DNA of 64,000 nt from Lyngbya sp. HA4199-MV5 (GCA_019359375.1 JAHHHL010000007.1:121819-185818); one strand, 5' to 3'; numbered from the stretch's first letter, positions 28,029 through 39,027 are shown. Notes: generated by a model not told the origin, from the letters alone. Translations and numbers: made by a program.

Positions 28029-31000
28029 CTAATGGATATAGTCCTGCAAGGCTTTTACTGAGAGTGTTTGAGACTGAAGCGATCGAATAGCGGCGGTCGT
28101 TGCCTTAGCTCCGGCGATCGTGGTGACAATCGGAATCTTATAGGATAGCGCAGTCCGGCGAATAAGGCGACCATCTGCTTTTGCTTCTTCGCCAGAAGGT
28201 GTATTAATAATGAGCTGAATCTTCTCATTTTTGATCGCGTCCATAATATTGGGGCGACCTTCGTGCAGTTTTAGCACCAGTTCAACCTCTACGCCCTGTT
28301 CGCGCAGCACTTTGCGGGTGCCTTCGGTAGAAACTACGTGAAAGCCTAGCTCCAGAAGCTCTTTGACCACTGGTACGACAGCCTCCTTTTCGCGATCGCG
28401 CATGGAGACAAACACTGTGCCCTTCAGCGGTAGACGTTGCCCTGCGCCCAATTCCGCCTTGGCAAACGCCGTGCCAAAGTTGTCATCAATGCCCATCACT
28501 TCGCCCGTCGATCTCATTTCGGGACCCAGGATCGTGTCGGTGCCAGGAAATTTCTCAAAGGGCAATACGGCTTCTTTCACGGCGATGTGTTTGGGAATCA
28601 CTTCTTGCGTGTAGCCCAACTCTACTAGCGATTTACCCGACATGACGCGAGCCGCCATTTTTGCCAGCGGAATGCCGATCGCCTTGGAGACAAAGGGCAC
28701 AGTGCGCGAAGCACGGGGGTTGGCTTCCAGAATGTAGACCTGATCGCCTTGGACGGCGTACTGGATATTCATCAACCCGACAACTTTGAGGGCTTTTGCC
28801 AGGGCGACTGTCCAGGTGCGGATTTGGTCAAGCACAGCATCGCTTAGAAAGACGGATGGCAGGGAGCAGGCTGAGTCGCCAGAGTGAATGCCCGCTTCTT
28901 CGATGTGCTCCATAATGCCGCCAATGACGACGTGCCCCGTTTGGTCGGCGATCGCGTCTACATCCACTTCCACCGCGTTTTCCAGGTATTTGTCAATGAG
29001 AATGGGGTGATCGGGTTCGACGAGAACGGCAGCCGTCATGTAACGCTGTAGCTCGGCATCCGAGTAGACGATTTCCATCCCGCGTCCGCCAAGCACGTAG
29101 CTGGGGCGCACAACCACAGGATAGTTGATGCGGCGGGAGACTTCGAGCGATTCATTGTAGCTGCGGGCGAGACCATTGGCAGGCTGCTTGATATCCAGTT
29201 CACGCAGAATTTTCTCAAAGCGCTCCCGGTCTTCGGCAGTGTCGATCGCGTCTGGAGAGGTGCCCCAGATTTTTGTGGGGTGTGGGGTGTGGGGTGTAGG
29301 GTGTAATTGCTCGTTCCCGACTCCCGACTCCCGACTCCCGACTCCCTCACTCAAATACTTTTGCAGGGGCACTGCCAATTTCAGCGGGGTTTGTCCGCCG
29401 AACTGAATAATGACTCCCTCTGGATTTTCGGCTTCGATGATGTTGAGGACATCTTCTTTCGTCAGCGGTTCAAAGTAGAGGCGATCGCTGGTGTCGTAGT
29501 CGGTCGAAACGGTTTCGGGGTTGGAGTTGACCATGATGGTCTCAAAGCCATCTTCGCGCAAGGAAAAGGAGGCGTGACAACAGCAGTAATCAAACTCAAT
29601 GCCCTGACCAATGCGGTTTGGTCCGCCGCCTAGAATCATGACTTTGCGCCTGTCCGATGAGAGAATTTCGTTTTCGCCCTCTTCGTAAGTGGAGTAGTAG
29701 TAGGGGGTCAACGCCTCGAATTCAGCGGCGCAGGTATCCACAGTTTTGTAAACGGGGATTACGTCGAGTGACTTGCGGTAAGTACGCACTTCATCTTCGG
29801 TTGTCTTCGTAGCGAAAGCAATCTGACGATCGCTAAACCCCTGGCGCTTGATGGCAAAAAACTGCTCTTTGGTCAGGCTTTTGAGTGGGGTGCGCTTGAG
29901 GGTCTTTTCGGTTTCCAGCAGGTCGTATAGCTTGTCGAGAAACCAGGGATCGATCGCGGTCAATTCGTAGACTTCATCGACCGTCATACCCATTTGAAAG
30001 GCGTGGTGAATGGTAAAAATGCGCTCCGGGTTCGGAGTCCTTAAGCCGGGGCGGATTTGCTCCAGACTGGGTACTTTTTCGTTGCGATCACAGCCCCACC
30101 CTGCCCGTCCCGTCTCCATCGATCTCAGGGCTTTTTGGAATGATTCTTGGAAGGTACGCCCGATCGCCATGGCTTCACCCACCGATTTCATCTGGGTGGT
30201 CAGGTTGGGTGTGGAACCGGGAAATTTCTCAAAGGCAAAGCGGGGAATTTTGGTGACGACGTAATCGATCGTCGGCTCGAAGCTGGCAGGCGTTTTTTTG
30301 GTGATGTCGTTGGGAATTTCGTCGAGCGTGTAGCCAACCGCGAGTTTTGCCGCCATTTTGGCGATCGGAAAGCCTGTTGCCTTGGATGCCAGTGCCGAAC
30401 TACGCGACACCCGTGGGTTCATCTCGATCACCACCACATCACCGTTATCGGGGTTGACCGAAAACTGGATATTGGAGCCACCTGTTTCTACGCCAATTTC
30501 ACGGATGATTTTGATGGAGGCATCTCGCAAGCGCTGGTATTCTTTGTCGGTCAGGGTTTGGGCAGGTGCAACGGTAATCGAGTCGCCTGTGTGAACGCCC
30601 ATCGGATCCAGGTTTTCGATCGAGCAGATGATGACCACGTTATCTGCCAGATCGCGCATGACTTCGAGTTCGTATTCCTTCCAGCCCAGCAGCGATTTCT
30701 CAATCAAAATCTGCGATACCGGGCTGGCATCTAAACCAGACTGGGAAATGGCTTCAAATTCTTCCTGGTTGTAAGCAATGCCACCACCGGAACCACCCAT
30801 CGTAAAAGCAGGACGAATAATTAAGGGATAGCTGCCGATTTCGTGCCCAATCTGCCGTGCTTCTTCTAGGGTTGTCGCTAGACCCGATGGACACACGCCA
30901 ACTTCAATCCGCGCCATCGCCTCTTTAAAGAGCTTACGATCTTCTGCCATTTCGATCGCGGGTAGCTTTGCTCCAATCAACTCCACGTTGTACTTATCTA

Positions 31001-31322
31001 AGGTGCCATTTTTTGCCAGCGACACCGCCAGGTTTAAGGCTGTCTGTCCACCCATCGTCGGTAACAACGCATCAGGACGCTCTTTCTCAATGATCTTCGC
31101 CACGATTTCGGGCGTGAGCGGCTCGACATAGGTACGATCGGCGGTCTCCGGGTCGGTCATAATCGTCGCTGGGTTGGAGTTAACCAGCACGACTTCATAG
31201 CCTTCATCTCGCAAGGCTTTACATGCTTGTGTACCGGAGTAATCAAATTCGCAGGCTTGCCCGATCACAATGGGACCAGAGCCAATCAGGAGGATTTTGT
31301 GGAGATCGTTACGACGTGGCAT
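28029..31322 (-). CDS. carB: Carbamoyl-phosphate synthase large subunit, with heptamer-repeat insertion
   Basis: Full-length CarB ([58 protein letters not shown]...); in-frame insert [24 protein letters not shown] between KYLSE and [11 protein letters not shown]. Confidence 0.97.
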   Translation of the reverse strand: MPRRNDLHKILLIGSGPIVIGQACEFDYSGTQACKALRDEGYEVVLVNSNPATIMTDPETADRTYVEPLTPEIVAKIIEKERPDALLPTMGGQTALNLAVSLAKNGTLDKYNVELIGAKLPAIEMAEDRKLFKEAMARIEVGVCPSGLATTLEEARQIGHEIGSYPLIIRPAFTMGGSGGGIAYNQEEFEAISQSGLDASPVSQILIEKSLLGWKEYELEVMRDLADNVVIICSIENLDPMGVHTGDSITVAPAQTLTDKEYQRLRDASIKIIREIGVETGGSNIQFSVNPDNGDVVVIEMNPRVSRSSALASKATGFPIAKMAAKLAVGYTLDEIPNDITKKTPASFEPTIDYVVTKIPRFAFEKFPGSTPNLTTQMKSVGEAMAIGRTFQESFQKALRSMETGRAGWGCDRNEKVPSLEQIRPGLRTPNPERIFTIHHAFQMGMTVDEVYELTAIDPWFLDKLYDLLETEKTLKRTPLKSLTKEQFFAIKRQGFSDRQIAFATKTTEDEVRTYRKSLDVIPVYKTVDTCAAEFEALTPYYYSTYEEGENEILSSDRRKVMILGGGPNRIGQGIEFDYCCCHASFSLREDGFETIMVNSNPETVSTDYDTSDRLYFEPLTKEDVLNIIEAENPEGVIIQFGGQTPLKLAVPLQKYLSEGVGSRESGVGNEQLHPTPHTPHPTKIWGTSPDAIDTAEDRERFEKILRELDIKQPANGLARSYNESLEVSRRINYPVVVRPSYVLGGRGMEIVYSDAELQRYMTAAVLVEPDHPILIDKYLENAVEVDVDAIADQTGHVVIGGIMEHIEEAGIHSGDSACSLPSVFLSDAVLDQIRTWTVALAKALKVVGLMNIQYAVQGDQVYILEANPRASRTVPFVSKAIGIPLAKMAARVMSGKSLVELGYTQEVIPKHIAVKEAVLPFEKFPGTDTILGPEMRSTGEVMGIDDNFGTAFAKAELGAGQRLPLKGTVFVSMRDREKEAVVPVVKELLELGFHVVSTEGTRKVLREQGVEVELVLKLHEGRPNIMDAIKNEKIQLIINTPSGEEAKADGRLIRRTALSYKIPIVTTIAGAKATTAAIRSLQSQTLSVKALQDYIH

Positions 31323-31922
31323 GGTGGTGATACGGGGTCGAGGGCTAAAATCCCAATTATTGTAGAGGGTTTCTTCCCTTTAGACGGTAGCCTTTTTTCT
31401 AATCCCAGGGTTTGCGATGTGCATTCATCCTGTGGTTTTACCTGGGCGATCGAGCTGCAATGCCTGGGGATCATCAGCAACACGGCTCTTCCTTACGAGG
31501 GAAGGCAAGGTGGTTAAACACATGTATGGGCTCCAAAACTCAGTCCTCATGGTCGTTTCCCTGGTATCTTGCTGAGAGATCCGTCATACTTAAGGAGATG
31601 ACTGTTCCAGATGAGCGATCGCAGCGATCCATACGTCTCCTGAACCACAGTTTCCAAAGTGCAGCCCCTGAAGTGCAGTCGCTAACGTGTAATCACTGAA
31701 GTGTAACTGCTGAAAGAAGCTGACCTGAGACATGGTGTACTGGAAGTAGCCTGAGCTTGAGCTGGACAGCATAGACCTTGAGCAGACAACGCCGTTCTAT
31801 TCACCGATTATGTCTGGTGCGATCGTCCTACCAGTAACATCTTGACTGGTTCCTGATAGGCTTAAACTGTACCAGATGGCGGCAGGCTTTCGTTTAACTC
31901 ACTTAACGTGTGACTCTTTGCT

Positions 31923-32666
31923 GTGACCCAAATGCCGAATCGCTTAGAGCGTCCTAAGCAAACAATCCTGGTTGTAGATGACGACGCTAACATTCGTCGG
32001 ATCTTGGCAACTCGCCTTTCGATGGTGGGCTACACCGTCTCTACAGCGGCTGATGGCGCAGAAGCGCTTACCAGCTTTCGTCAGCAAGCGCCCAACCTCA
32101 TTGTGTTAGATGTCATGATGCCTGAACTGGACGGCTATGGGGTTTGTCGCACCTTGCGTCAAGAGTCGGATGTGCCCATTATTCTCTTGACGGCTCTGGC
32201 AAATGTCGCCGATCGGATTACGGGACTGGAAGCAGGTGCCGATGACTACATGGTGAAGCCGTTTTCGCCCAAGGAATTAGAATCGCGCATTCGGTGTATT
32301 TTGCGTCGGACGGATAAACCGATCGAGGAAGGGGCGATCGGCGGCGTACTGGAAGTTGGCTCCATCCGCATTGAGACCCACACGCGCAAAGTCTATAAAG
32401 ATAAGTCTCTGCTTCGATTGACCGATATGGAGTTTAACGTGCTGAAACTGCTGGTGAGTCAGGCAGGTAACTGCATTTCGCGGCTAGAAATTTTGGAAAA
32501 GGTGTGGGGCTATAACCAGCCAGGGTTAGGCGATGTCCGCATTGTGGATGTTCACATCTCGCGCTTACGAGAAAAGCTGCAAGCGTTATCAAATGGCACC
32601 GAGTCAACAGAGTCGATCGTGACGATTCGGGGAAAGGGGTATGTGTTTCCGCGAGGGGAGGAGTGA
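31923..32666 (+). CDS. rpaB: OmpR-family response regulator (RpaB-like)
   Basis: ILVVDDDANIRRILATRLSMVGYTVSTAADGAEALTSFR...LIVLDVMMPELDGYGVCRTLRQESDVPIILLTALANVADRITGLEAGADDYMVKPFSPKELESRIRCILRR plus winged helix. Confidence 0.82.
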   Translation: MTQMPNRLERPKQTILVVDDDANIRRILATRLSMVGYTVSTAADGAEALTSFRQQAPNLIVLDVMMPELDGYGVCRTLRQESDVPIILLTALANVADRITGLEAGADDYMVKPFSPKELESRIRCILRRTDKPIEEGAIGGVLEVGSIRIETHTRKVYKDKSLLRLTDMEFNVLKLLVSQAGNCISRLEILEKVWGYNQPGLGDVRIVDVHISRLREKLQALSNGTESTESIVTIRGKGYVFPRGEE

Positions 32667-32682
32667 GGGCAGAGGGCAGGAA

Positions 32683-32752
32683 AGTTGTTGGTTTTTAGAA
32701 GGAGTCAGGAACACCTCATGCACTAACAACCAACAACTAAAAACTAACAACT
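32683..32752 (-). repeat. Dispersed heptamer-bounded element, copy B (inverted relative to copy A)
   Basis: AGTTGTTGGTTTTTAGAAGGAGTCAGGAACACCTCATGCACTAACAACCAACAACT; reverse complement matches copy A. Confidence 0.85.
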
Positions 32753-32836
32753 GGTTTTACTCCCCACTCCCCATTCCGTCGATCGCCGATGCCTGAGACT
32801 CGCTATAGTGTCCTTTGACAACTTTGTTTGTATCCT

Positions 32837-33658
32837 ATGATTGCTGCGTTCAGCCAACTCCAAATCTTTCTTGATGTGGCGACAGAAGCGGTTCTGGCAG
32901 CCGGTACCGTTTTACAAAACTACTGGGGCAATCTGGAGGCGATCGAAGAAAAAGGTCGCCCTGGTGATTTGGTGACAGAGGCAGACAAAGCAGCCGAAGC
33001 CGTTATTTTAGAGGTCTTGCATCGCCATGTGCCCGATCACAATATTTTGACAGAAGAATCGGGGCAGTTGGGGAACCAGGAGAGTGCGTGTCTGTGGGCG
33101 ATCGATCCCCTAGACGGTACGACAAACTATGCTCACCAGTACCCTGCTTCAGCCGTTTCAGTGGGGCTTTTGATCGATGGCATCCCGCAAGTCGGCGCAA
33201 TTTTTGATCCCGCTCGGCAAGAACTGTTTCGCGCCGCTAAAGGGTTGGGGGCAACCTGCAATCGTCGTCCAATCCAGGTGTCCAAAACCGCACTGCTTGA
33301 AAAGAGTTTGCTGGTGACGGGCTTTGCCTACGATCGTCGTCAAACCACCGACAATAATTACGCCGAGTTTTGCCACCTCACCCATTTAACCCAGGGGGTT
33401 CGCCGGAGCGGTTCCGCCGCACTCGATTTGGCATACGTTGCCTGTGGTCGCTTCGACGGCTACTGGGAACGCGGACTCTCGCCCTGGGATATTGCCGCTG
33501 GCATCGTGCTGGTCGAAGAAGCGGGAGGATTGGTGACAGCCTACGATCGTAGCCCAATGGACATCCGCTCCGGACGCATTCTCGCAACCAATGGACTACT
33601 GCATTCCCCTCTCAGTGAAGCGTTGCAAACCGTCCCACCGTTGGCGAGTTGGGTGTAG
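32837..33658 (+). CDS. Inositol monophosphatase family protein
   Basis: EEKGRPGDLVTEADKAAEAVI...ILTEESG...LWAIDPLDGTTNYAHQYPASAVSVGL...GSAALDLAYVACGRFDGYWERGLSPWDIAAGIVLVEEAGG. Confidence 0.94.
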   Translation: MIAAFSQLQIFLDVATEAVLAAGTVLQNYWGNLEAIEEKGRPGDLVTEADKAAEAVILEVLHRHVPDHNILTEESGQLGNQESACLWAIDPLDGTTNYAHQYPASAVSVGLLIDGIPQVGAIFDPARQELFRAAKGLGATCNRRPIQVSKTALLEKSLLVTGFAYDRRQTTDNNYAEFCHLTHLTQGVRRSGSAALDLAYVACGRFDGYWERGLSPWDIAAGIVLVEEAGGLVTAYDRSPMDIRSGRILATNGLLHSPLSEALQTVPPLASWV

Positions 33659-33751
33659 GGGATAGGTGTAGACTCAACGCTGCGTTATGCCGCTGAATTA
33701 ATAATTTAGAATTTAGATTGAGATGTCATCGTTTAGCGATAACCATTAAGT

Positions 33752-34057
33752 ATGGCGGCAGACCGTTCTAGCTCACCTCCAACTACTCTCGATGTGCTGC
33801 TTCATGAGATTGAGGCAATACCTAGAGAGCATTGGGCAGAATTGCTGGATACCTTACGTCAGTTTAGGCAAAAAATTCCATCAACGACCCAATCTGTTGT
33901 TGATATTGAGCAAGCACGGAGGAATCAAGCAGCGATCGACCTCTTAGAGTCCTGGTTGGATGATGATGAAGACGCATCTGAGCATCAGCAAGCTTGGAAT
34001 TTTCTGAAAACTGCTCTGGATGAAGATCGATTGTCAGATCGTCCTTTATTTCCATGA
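33752..34057 (+). CDS. Putative antitoxin of a PIN toxin-antitoxin pair
   Basis: Small acidic ORF overlapping the downstream PIN ORF by ATGA. Confidence 0.65.
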   Translation: MAADRSSSPPTTLDVLLHEIEAIPREHWAELLDTLRQFRQKIPSTTQSVVDIEQARRNQAAIDLLESWLDDDEDASEHQQAWNFLKTALDEDRLSDRPLFP

Positions 34058-34506
34058 GTCGGCTGATTTTGCTGGATTCTGGACCACTAGGGATGGTCAC
34101 GAATCCAAAAGCCACAGGTATTTCTCTTGCTTGTCAACTATGGCTAAGATCTCTCTTACGACGTGGAGAAAGGGTTGCCATTCCTGAAATTGCGGACTAT
34201 GAAGTTCGTCGTGAACTTCTTCGTGCCGATTTATTGCGAAGTTTGCGTCGGCTTGATGATTTGAAACAAGTTCTCGACTACATTCCGATTCAAACAGATA
34301 CCATGCTTTTGGCGGCTGAGTTATGGGCAGAAGCAAGGAAAATGGGACAGCTCACCGCAGATGCAAAAGCGTTAGATGGAGATGTAATTCTCTCTGCTCA
34401 AGCTCGTCTTCTCTCTCATGAAGCAACAGAAGTACTTGTTGCGACAACGAATGTAGCTCATCTTGCTTGGTTTGTTACAGCATTGGACTGGAAATCCATT
34501 GTATGA
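34054..34506 (+). CDS. PIN-domain toxin
   Basis: LILLDSGPLGMVTNP...VAIPEIADYEVRRELL...LDGDVILSAQARLL...VATTNVAHLAWF; PIN-like acidic residue pattern. Confidence 0.78.
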   Translation: MSRLILLDSGPLGMVTNPKATGISLACQLWLRSLLRRGERVAIPEIADYEVRRELLRADLLRSLRRLDDLKQVLDYIPIQTDTMLLAAELWAEARKMGQLTADAKALDGDVILSAQARLLSHEATEVLVATTNVAHLAWFVTALDWKSIV

Positions 34507-34868
34507 ATTGTTGGCTCACAGCGCAGCACAACAACCTCGCTGCATCAAAACGCGAAATATGTTCAGTTGGTCACAAAGGCTATCTGTGTCTGGTGAGCGG
34601 CAGCGTTCAGTCTTCAGCTATCAACGGTCAGCCTGAGAGTTTTGAGTTGAAAGAGGGCGGTCAGGAGTCAGAATTCAGGAGTCAGCTTTTTAGCCTCTAT
34701 GCTTCACCTCTTCACCCTTCACCCCTCATCCCTTCTGCCCCCTGCCCTCTGCCTTCATCCCTCATCCTCTGCCTTCATTCCTCATCCCTTCTTGATTTTT
34801 GATCAGCTACACTCGCTTCCAGCTATTACACTAGAAGGAATTTAACGGTAGACACAACGGGTTATACC

Positions 34869-35819
34869 ATGTCTTTCCAAATCGCTCGTGGACTGTTTCT
34901 GCTAGACTTCATCGATCATCATGCCATTCTGGGAGTGCCAGTGGATGCTGAAATCAAGGACATCCGCAAGCGGTATCTCAAAATTGCCCGTCGGCTCCAC
35001 CCTGATAGTGCGTCTTCTGAAACGGAGGCAATTCGGCAACAGGCAAGCGATTTCTTGTCAAAGCTAGTGAACCCTGCCTGGGAGAAGCTGTCGCAAGAGC
35101 GCGATCGTAGTGAATATATGATTGTGCTGAAGCTGAAGGGTCAGCAAGCGGTGCACCAGCAGGGTGAACTCGTACTGGGCACACTGGCAAAACAGCTTTC
35201 GACCTCGACCAACCCTGACCATTTTTACTTAACTTCGCTCAAAGATTTAGCAGAACGGCAATACGAGCAGCTCGATCAAACGCTGGAATTAACCGCCCAA
35301 TTAAGCGAGTTAAACCTGGTCTACCTGATGCGAAAGGAAGCCAAGGGTGAACTCCAAACTGGAGAAAAGAAAGCATCTAGACCATCTTCATCGCCACGCC
35401 AAACACCAGAACCTGCACCACCTGCACCACCACCGCGCGAATCCTCTGATGGGCAATACTATCGTCGTGCTGAAGGGTTTATTGCTAAAAATAACTTTGC
35501 CCAGGCGATTTTAGAACTTCGGGAAGGACTTCAGGCAGATCCTAACAGCAGTCGTTGTCACAGTTTGATGGGTATGATCTACCTGAAGCAAAATCAGGGG
35601 ACAATGGCAAAGATTCACTTCAACAAAGCGTTGCAGCTTAACCCACAAGACACGATGGCACACGAAGGTATACAACGCTTGGAGCAGGCGCAGAAGCCTA
35701 CTAATAAGACAACAGGTTCTCCTACGAAGACAGGGGCATCAAAAGAGACTTCCGGCAAAAAGCCAGACGATAAAGCTGGCGGCGGCTTGTTTGGTTTGTT
35801 TGGCGGGAAGAAGAAATAA
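34869..35819 (+). CDS. J-domain and TPR-containing protein
   Basis: DHHAILGVPVDAEIKDIRKRYLKIARRLHPDS, then Pro-rich linker and TPRs (AEGFIAKNNFAQAILELREGLQADPNSSRCHSLMGMIYLKQNQ). Confidence 0.85.
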   Translation: MSFQIARGLFLLDFIDHHAILGVPVDAEIKDIRKRYLKIARRLHPDSASSETEAIRQQASDFLSKLVNPAWEKLSQERDRSEYMIVLKLKGQQAVHQQGELVLGTLAKQLSTSTNPDHFYLTSLKDLAERQYEQLDQTLELTAQLSELNLVYLMRKEAKGELQTGEKKASRPSSSPRQTPEPAPPAPPPRESSDGQYYRRAEGFIAKNNFAQAILELREGLQADPNSSRCHSLMGMIYLKQNQGTMAKIHFNKALQLNPQDTMAHEGIQRLEQAQKPTNKTTGSPTKTGASKETSGKKPDDKAGGGLFGLFGGKKK

Positions 35820-37108
35820 TGGTGTATCAACCACCAGCGGGAGCTAGAGATCTGCTGCCCCTGGATGTAGCTCAAAAACGCTGGATTGAAGATCGCCTCC
35901 AGCAAGTCTTTCAGCGCTGGGGCTACCACCGGATCATCACGTCCACCCTGGAACGGTTGGATACGCTGATGGCAGGTGGGGCAATCCAGCGATCGACCGT
36001 CATCCAGCTTCAAGACTCAGATGACGAGCAGCTAGGGTTGCGCCCAGAACTGACGGCTTCGATCGCCCGCACCGCCGCGACTCGCATGGCAGGCTCCGCA
36101 CACCCGTTGCGCCTGTACTACAACGCCAACGTCTTCCAGCGAGCGCAAGAAGGAAGCTACAGCCGTCAGCAAGAATTTTATCAGGCAGGGGTGGAATTAT
36201 TAGGCGCGGGTGGTTTGCTCGCCGATGCTGAAGTGCTGCTATTGGTAGTAGATTGTCTTCGCAGCCTGGGTCTGCATCAATGGTCAATCATTTTGGGTGA
36301 AGCTGGGCTCACGCGATCGCTGCTCTCCGTTTTCCCTTCACCCTTGCGCGATAAGGTGCGTAAAGCGATCGCCAAACTCGATCGCATGGCATTAGAAACC
36401 CTACCCATGTCAACGATGCTGCGTGAACGAGCACTCTTACTGCTTGACCTGCGTGGACGACCCGCTGATGTTCTGCAACGAGTTGCGTCTCTGGATCTCG
36501 ATCCAGCTCAGCAACGTGCCTTGACGAACCTGAAGTCGCTGGTTGACCTGCTAGAAGAGAGCGATCGTCCACCCCACACCCCACACCCCACATCCCACAC
36601 CCCTACTAGCGATCGTCCACCCTACATCCCACACCCCACTCCCCACTCCCTCATTCTCGATCTCAGCCTCATCCGCACCCTTGACTACTACACAGGCGTT
36701 GTTTTTGAAGTGGTCAATACCAGCGAAGCCGGACAGCACGTTCTGGGGCAAGGCGGACGCTACGACCAACTTCTGGGACTGTACCATCCTGAAGGACAAA
36801 CCTATCCCGGCATTGGCTTTGCCCTCCAGCTTGAGCATTTGCATCAAGTGCTATTACCCACAGGTCAACTGCCCGATCGCACCCCTGGCAGTGATTGGCT
36901 CGTGGTACCAGACAGCCCCCAGGCTTATGCAGCAGCACTTGTCTACGCCCAAACCCTCCGTAACTCAGACGCTGCTAGAGTTGAACTTGATTTAGCAGCC
37001 CGATCGGCGGAAGAGGCTCACAGCTACGCACAACAGCGGCGAATAGCTCAAATTGCCTGGATAAAGCCCGATGGCAAAGCCGTGATTGAAACCGTCAGCC
37101 AGTCGTAA
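35819..37108 (+). CDS. hisZ: ATP phosphoribosyltransferase regulatory subunit, with heptamer-repeat insertion
   Basis: YQPPAGARDLLPLDVAQKRWIEDRLQQVFQRWGYHRIITSTLERLDTL...LRPELTASIARTAATRM; insert RPPHTPHPTSHTPTSDRPPYIPHPTPHS. Confidence 0.9.
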   Translation: MVYQPPAGARDLLPLDVAQKRWIEDRLQQVFQRWGYHRIITSTLERLDTLMAGGAIQRSTVIQLQDSDDEQLGLRPELTASIARTAATRMAGSAHPLRLYYNANVFQRAQEGSYSRQQEFYQAGVELLGAGGLLADAEVLLLVVDCLRSLGLHQWSIILGEAGLTRSLLSVFPSPLRDKVRKAIAKLDRMALETLPMSTMLRERALLLLDLRGRPADVLQRVASLDLDPAQQRALTNLKSLVDLLEESDRPPHTPHPTSHTPTSDRPPYIPHPTPHSLILDLSLIRTLDYYTGVVFEVVNTSEAGQHVLGQGGRYDQLLGLYHPEGQTYPGIGFALQLEHLHQVLLPTGQLPDRTPGSDWLVVPDSPQAYAAALVYAQTLRNSDAARVELDLAARSAEEAHSYAQQRRIAQIAWIKPDGKAVIETVSQS

Positions 37109-37237
37109 TACAGTAATGAGTTGTAAAACCTTAAAGCCTTGTTCATCAAGATAGGTATACCAGAGAGCTTTTAGTCGTGAGACATGAGCCTCTCTAACAA
37201 CCACCCACTAACAACCAACCTCTTCTAGAAAAACCCC

Positions 37238-37465
37238 GTGTCGCATACAATCGTTACAAATACCTGTGAAGGCGTTGCCGACTGCGTGGATGCCTGTCCC
37301 GTTGCCTGCATCCATCCCGGTCCTGGCAAAAATACAAAAGGAACAGATTGGTACTGGATTGATTTCGCGACCTGCATTGACTGTGGCATTTGCTTGCAGG
37401 TCTGCCCCGTTGAAGGGGCGATCGTGCCCGAGGAGCGCTCTGAGTTACAAGAAACTCCAAAATAG
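37238..37465 (+). CDS. 4Fe-4S ferredoxin (GTG start)
   Basis: TCEGVADCVDACPVACIHPG...DWYWIDFATCIDCGICLQVCPVEGAI, two Fe-S binding Cys clusters. Confidence 0.9.
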   Translation: MSHTIVTNTCEGVADCVDACPVACIHPGPGKNTKGTDWYWIDFATCIDCGICLQVCPVEGAIVPEERSELQETPK

Positions 37466-37780
37466 GGTCAGGAGTCAAGAAGGCAGAAGGCAGGAGGCAG
37501 GAGGCAGGAGGCAGAAGGGATGAAAGATGAAGGCTAAAGGATAAGGGCTAAAGGCTCAAAAGCTGTAGCTTGCTTCCCGCAGGGTTAGCTGATCGCTGAC
37601 TGTTGTAGCCTGTTTCCCGTTGGCGAAGCCTGCTCAAGGCACAGGGTAGGCTAAAAGTTTGAGTTTTGAGTTGCTTCCCCTGCCTCCCTTGCTTCCCCTG
37701 CTTCCCCTACACCCCACACCCCCTCTGCCCTAACAACCAATAACCAACAACCAACAACGGCCCCTTTCTCCTCCCTGCCC

Positions 37781-38515
37781 ATGTCCGACTCCTCTCCCCT
37801 CCTTGAAGTCCAAAACGTCTACGCTGGGTACATCAAAGACCTGGACATTTTGCAAGGGGTCAATTTCAAAATCCATCCCGGTGAGTTGGTCGCGGTCATT
37901 GGACCGAATGGTGCGGGTAAATCGACGCTGGCAAAAACCATCTTTGGGCTATTGGCTCCGCATACGGGAAGTATCGTTTTTAAGGGCAAGAGTATTGCAG
38001 GGCTGAAGTCTGACCAGATTGTGCAGCTTGGCATGGGGTATATTCCCCAAATTGCCAATGTGTTTCGCTCTCTCACGGTGGAAGAGAACCTGGAAATGGG
38101 AGCCTTTGTACGCCATGTGCCGCTGCAACCGCTTAAGGAGGAAATTTTTGCCACGTTTCCAGCGCTGGCAAAGCGGCGCAAGCAGCGAGCAGGAACCCTT
38201 TCAGGAGGGGAGCGCCAAATGCTGGCGATGGGAAAAGCCTTAATGCTCAAACCCAGTTTGCTGTTGCTTGATGAACCGTCCGCGGCACTATCACCCATTC
38301 TGGTCAACACGGTGCTTGAACAGGTGAAGCTCATTAACCAGAGTGGGATGGCGATCGTCCTGGTTGAGCAAAATGCCCGCAAAGCTTTAGAAATGGCCGA
38401 TCGGGGTTATGTGCTAGAAGCAGGGCGCGATCGCTTTGAGGGGCGCGGCATCGATTTATTGAGCGATCCCAAAGTTGGCGAACTCTATCTGGGTGCAGGC
38501 ACTGCCCATGAATGA
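37781..38515 (+). CDS. ABC transporter ATP-binding protein (branched-chain amino acid LivF-like)
   Basis: Walker A GPNGAGKST, signature LSGGERQMLAMGKALM, Walker B LLLLDEPSAALSP. Confidence 0.9.
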   Translation: MSDSSPLLEVQNVYAGYIKDLDILQGVNFKIHPGELVAVIGPNGAGKSTLAKTIFGLLAPHTGSIVFKGKSIAGLKSDQIVQLGMGYIPQIANVFRSLTVEENLEMGAFVRHVPLQPLKEEIFATFPALAKRRKQRAGTLSGGERQMLAMGKALMLKPSLLLLDEPSAALSPILVNTVLEQVKLINQSGMAIVLVEQNARKALEMADRGYVLEAGRDRFEGRGIDLLSDPKVGELYLGAGTAHE

Positions 38516-38617
38516 GGCGAAGCAGGGCATCATTCCCGTGTTGGTGGCAGCGCTACTGATTGGCTACACAGACAAAGTGAGTGTCTACACCCACAGACAA
38601 CATCAGCAAAGAACAGG

Positions 38618-38623
38618 TATAAT
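38618..38623 (+). promoter_or_regulatory. Putative -10 element (TATAAT) of the ssrA promoter
   Basis: GGTATAATGAG, 13 nt before the mature tmRNA 5' end. Confidence 0.6.
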
Positions 38624-38636
38624 GAGAAAGTAGCGC

Positions 38637-39022
38637 GGGGCTGCAACGGTTTCGACGTTTTGGCGAACACTACAGTGTGATTCAGGCTGAGAGCGAGCTA
38701 ACTCTCATTAATCAATGGCTCAAAACAACGTACATGCGAACAACATCGTACCTTTTGCTCGTAAGCAAGCACTTGTTGCTGCCTAACAACCTCTAACTGG
38801 TTCGAGCGTCTGTCATTCGACTCCGTTAAGGATGATAGACAACCCCCAACGGATGCTCCAGGAAGCTTTCTCTGGTAGGCTTTGTGGCTAAGACTTTATC
38901 AGAGCATCCCACCGTCCGGGATAAGGGACGGTTCCCGCTTCGAGGATCAGAGAAGCTAAGCCTGTGAATGAGCGATGTATCAATACCCAGGGCGGACACG
39001 GGTTCGACTCCCGTCAGCTCCA
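38637..39022 (+). ncRNA. ssrA: tmRNA; tag ANNIVPFARKQALVAA encoded at 38736-38786
   Basis: 5' GGGGCTGCAACGGTTTCGAC, 3' GGTTCGACTCCCGTCAGCTCCA pairing with the 5' end; tag reading frame GCGAACAACATCGTACCTTTTGCTCGTAAGCAAGCACTTGTTGCTGCCTAA. Confidence 0.97.
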
Positions 39023-39027
39023 CTTAT

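Noticed and set aside
30147-30734. 195-aa ORF antisense to carB
   Set aside because: Fully overlaps the well-supported carB frame; compositional shadow ORF. The same applies to many listed ORFs opposite soxA-like, relA, clpC-like and TPR genes.
35615-36013. 132-aa ORF antisense to the J-domain/hisZ junction
   Set aside because: Overlaps two well-supported genes on the opposite strand.
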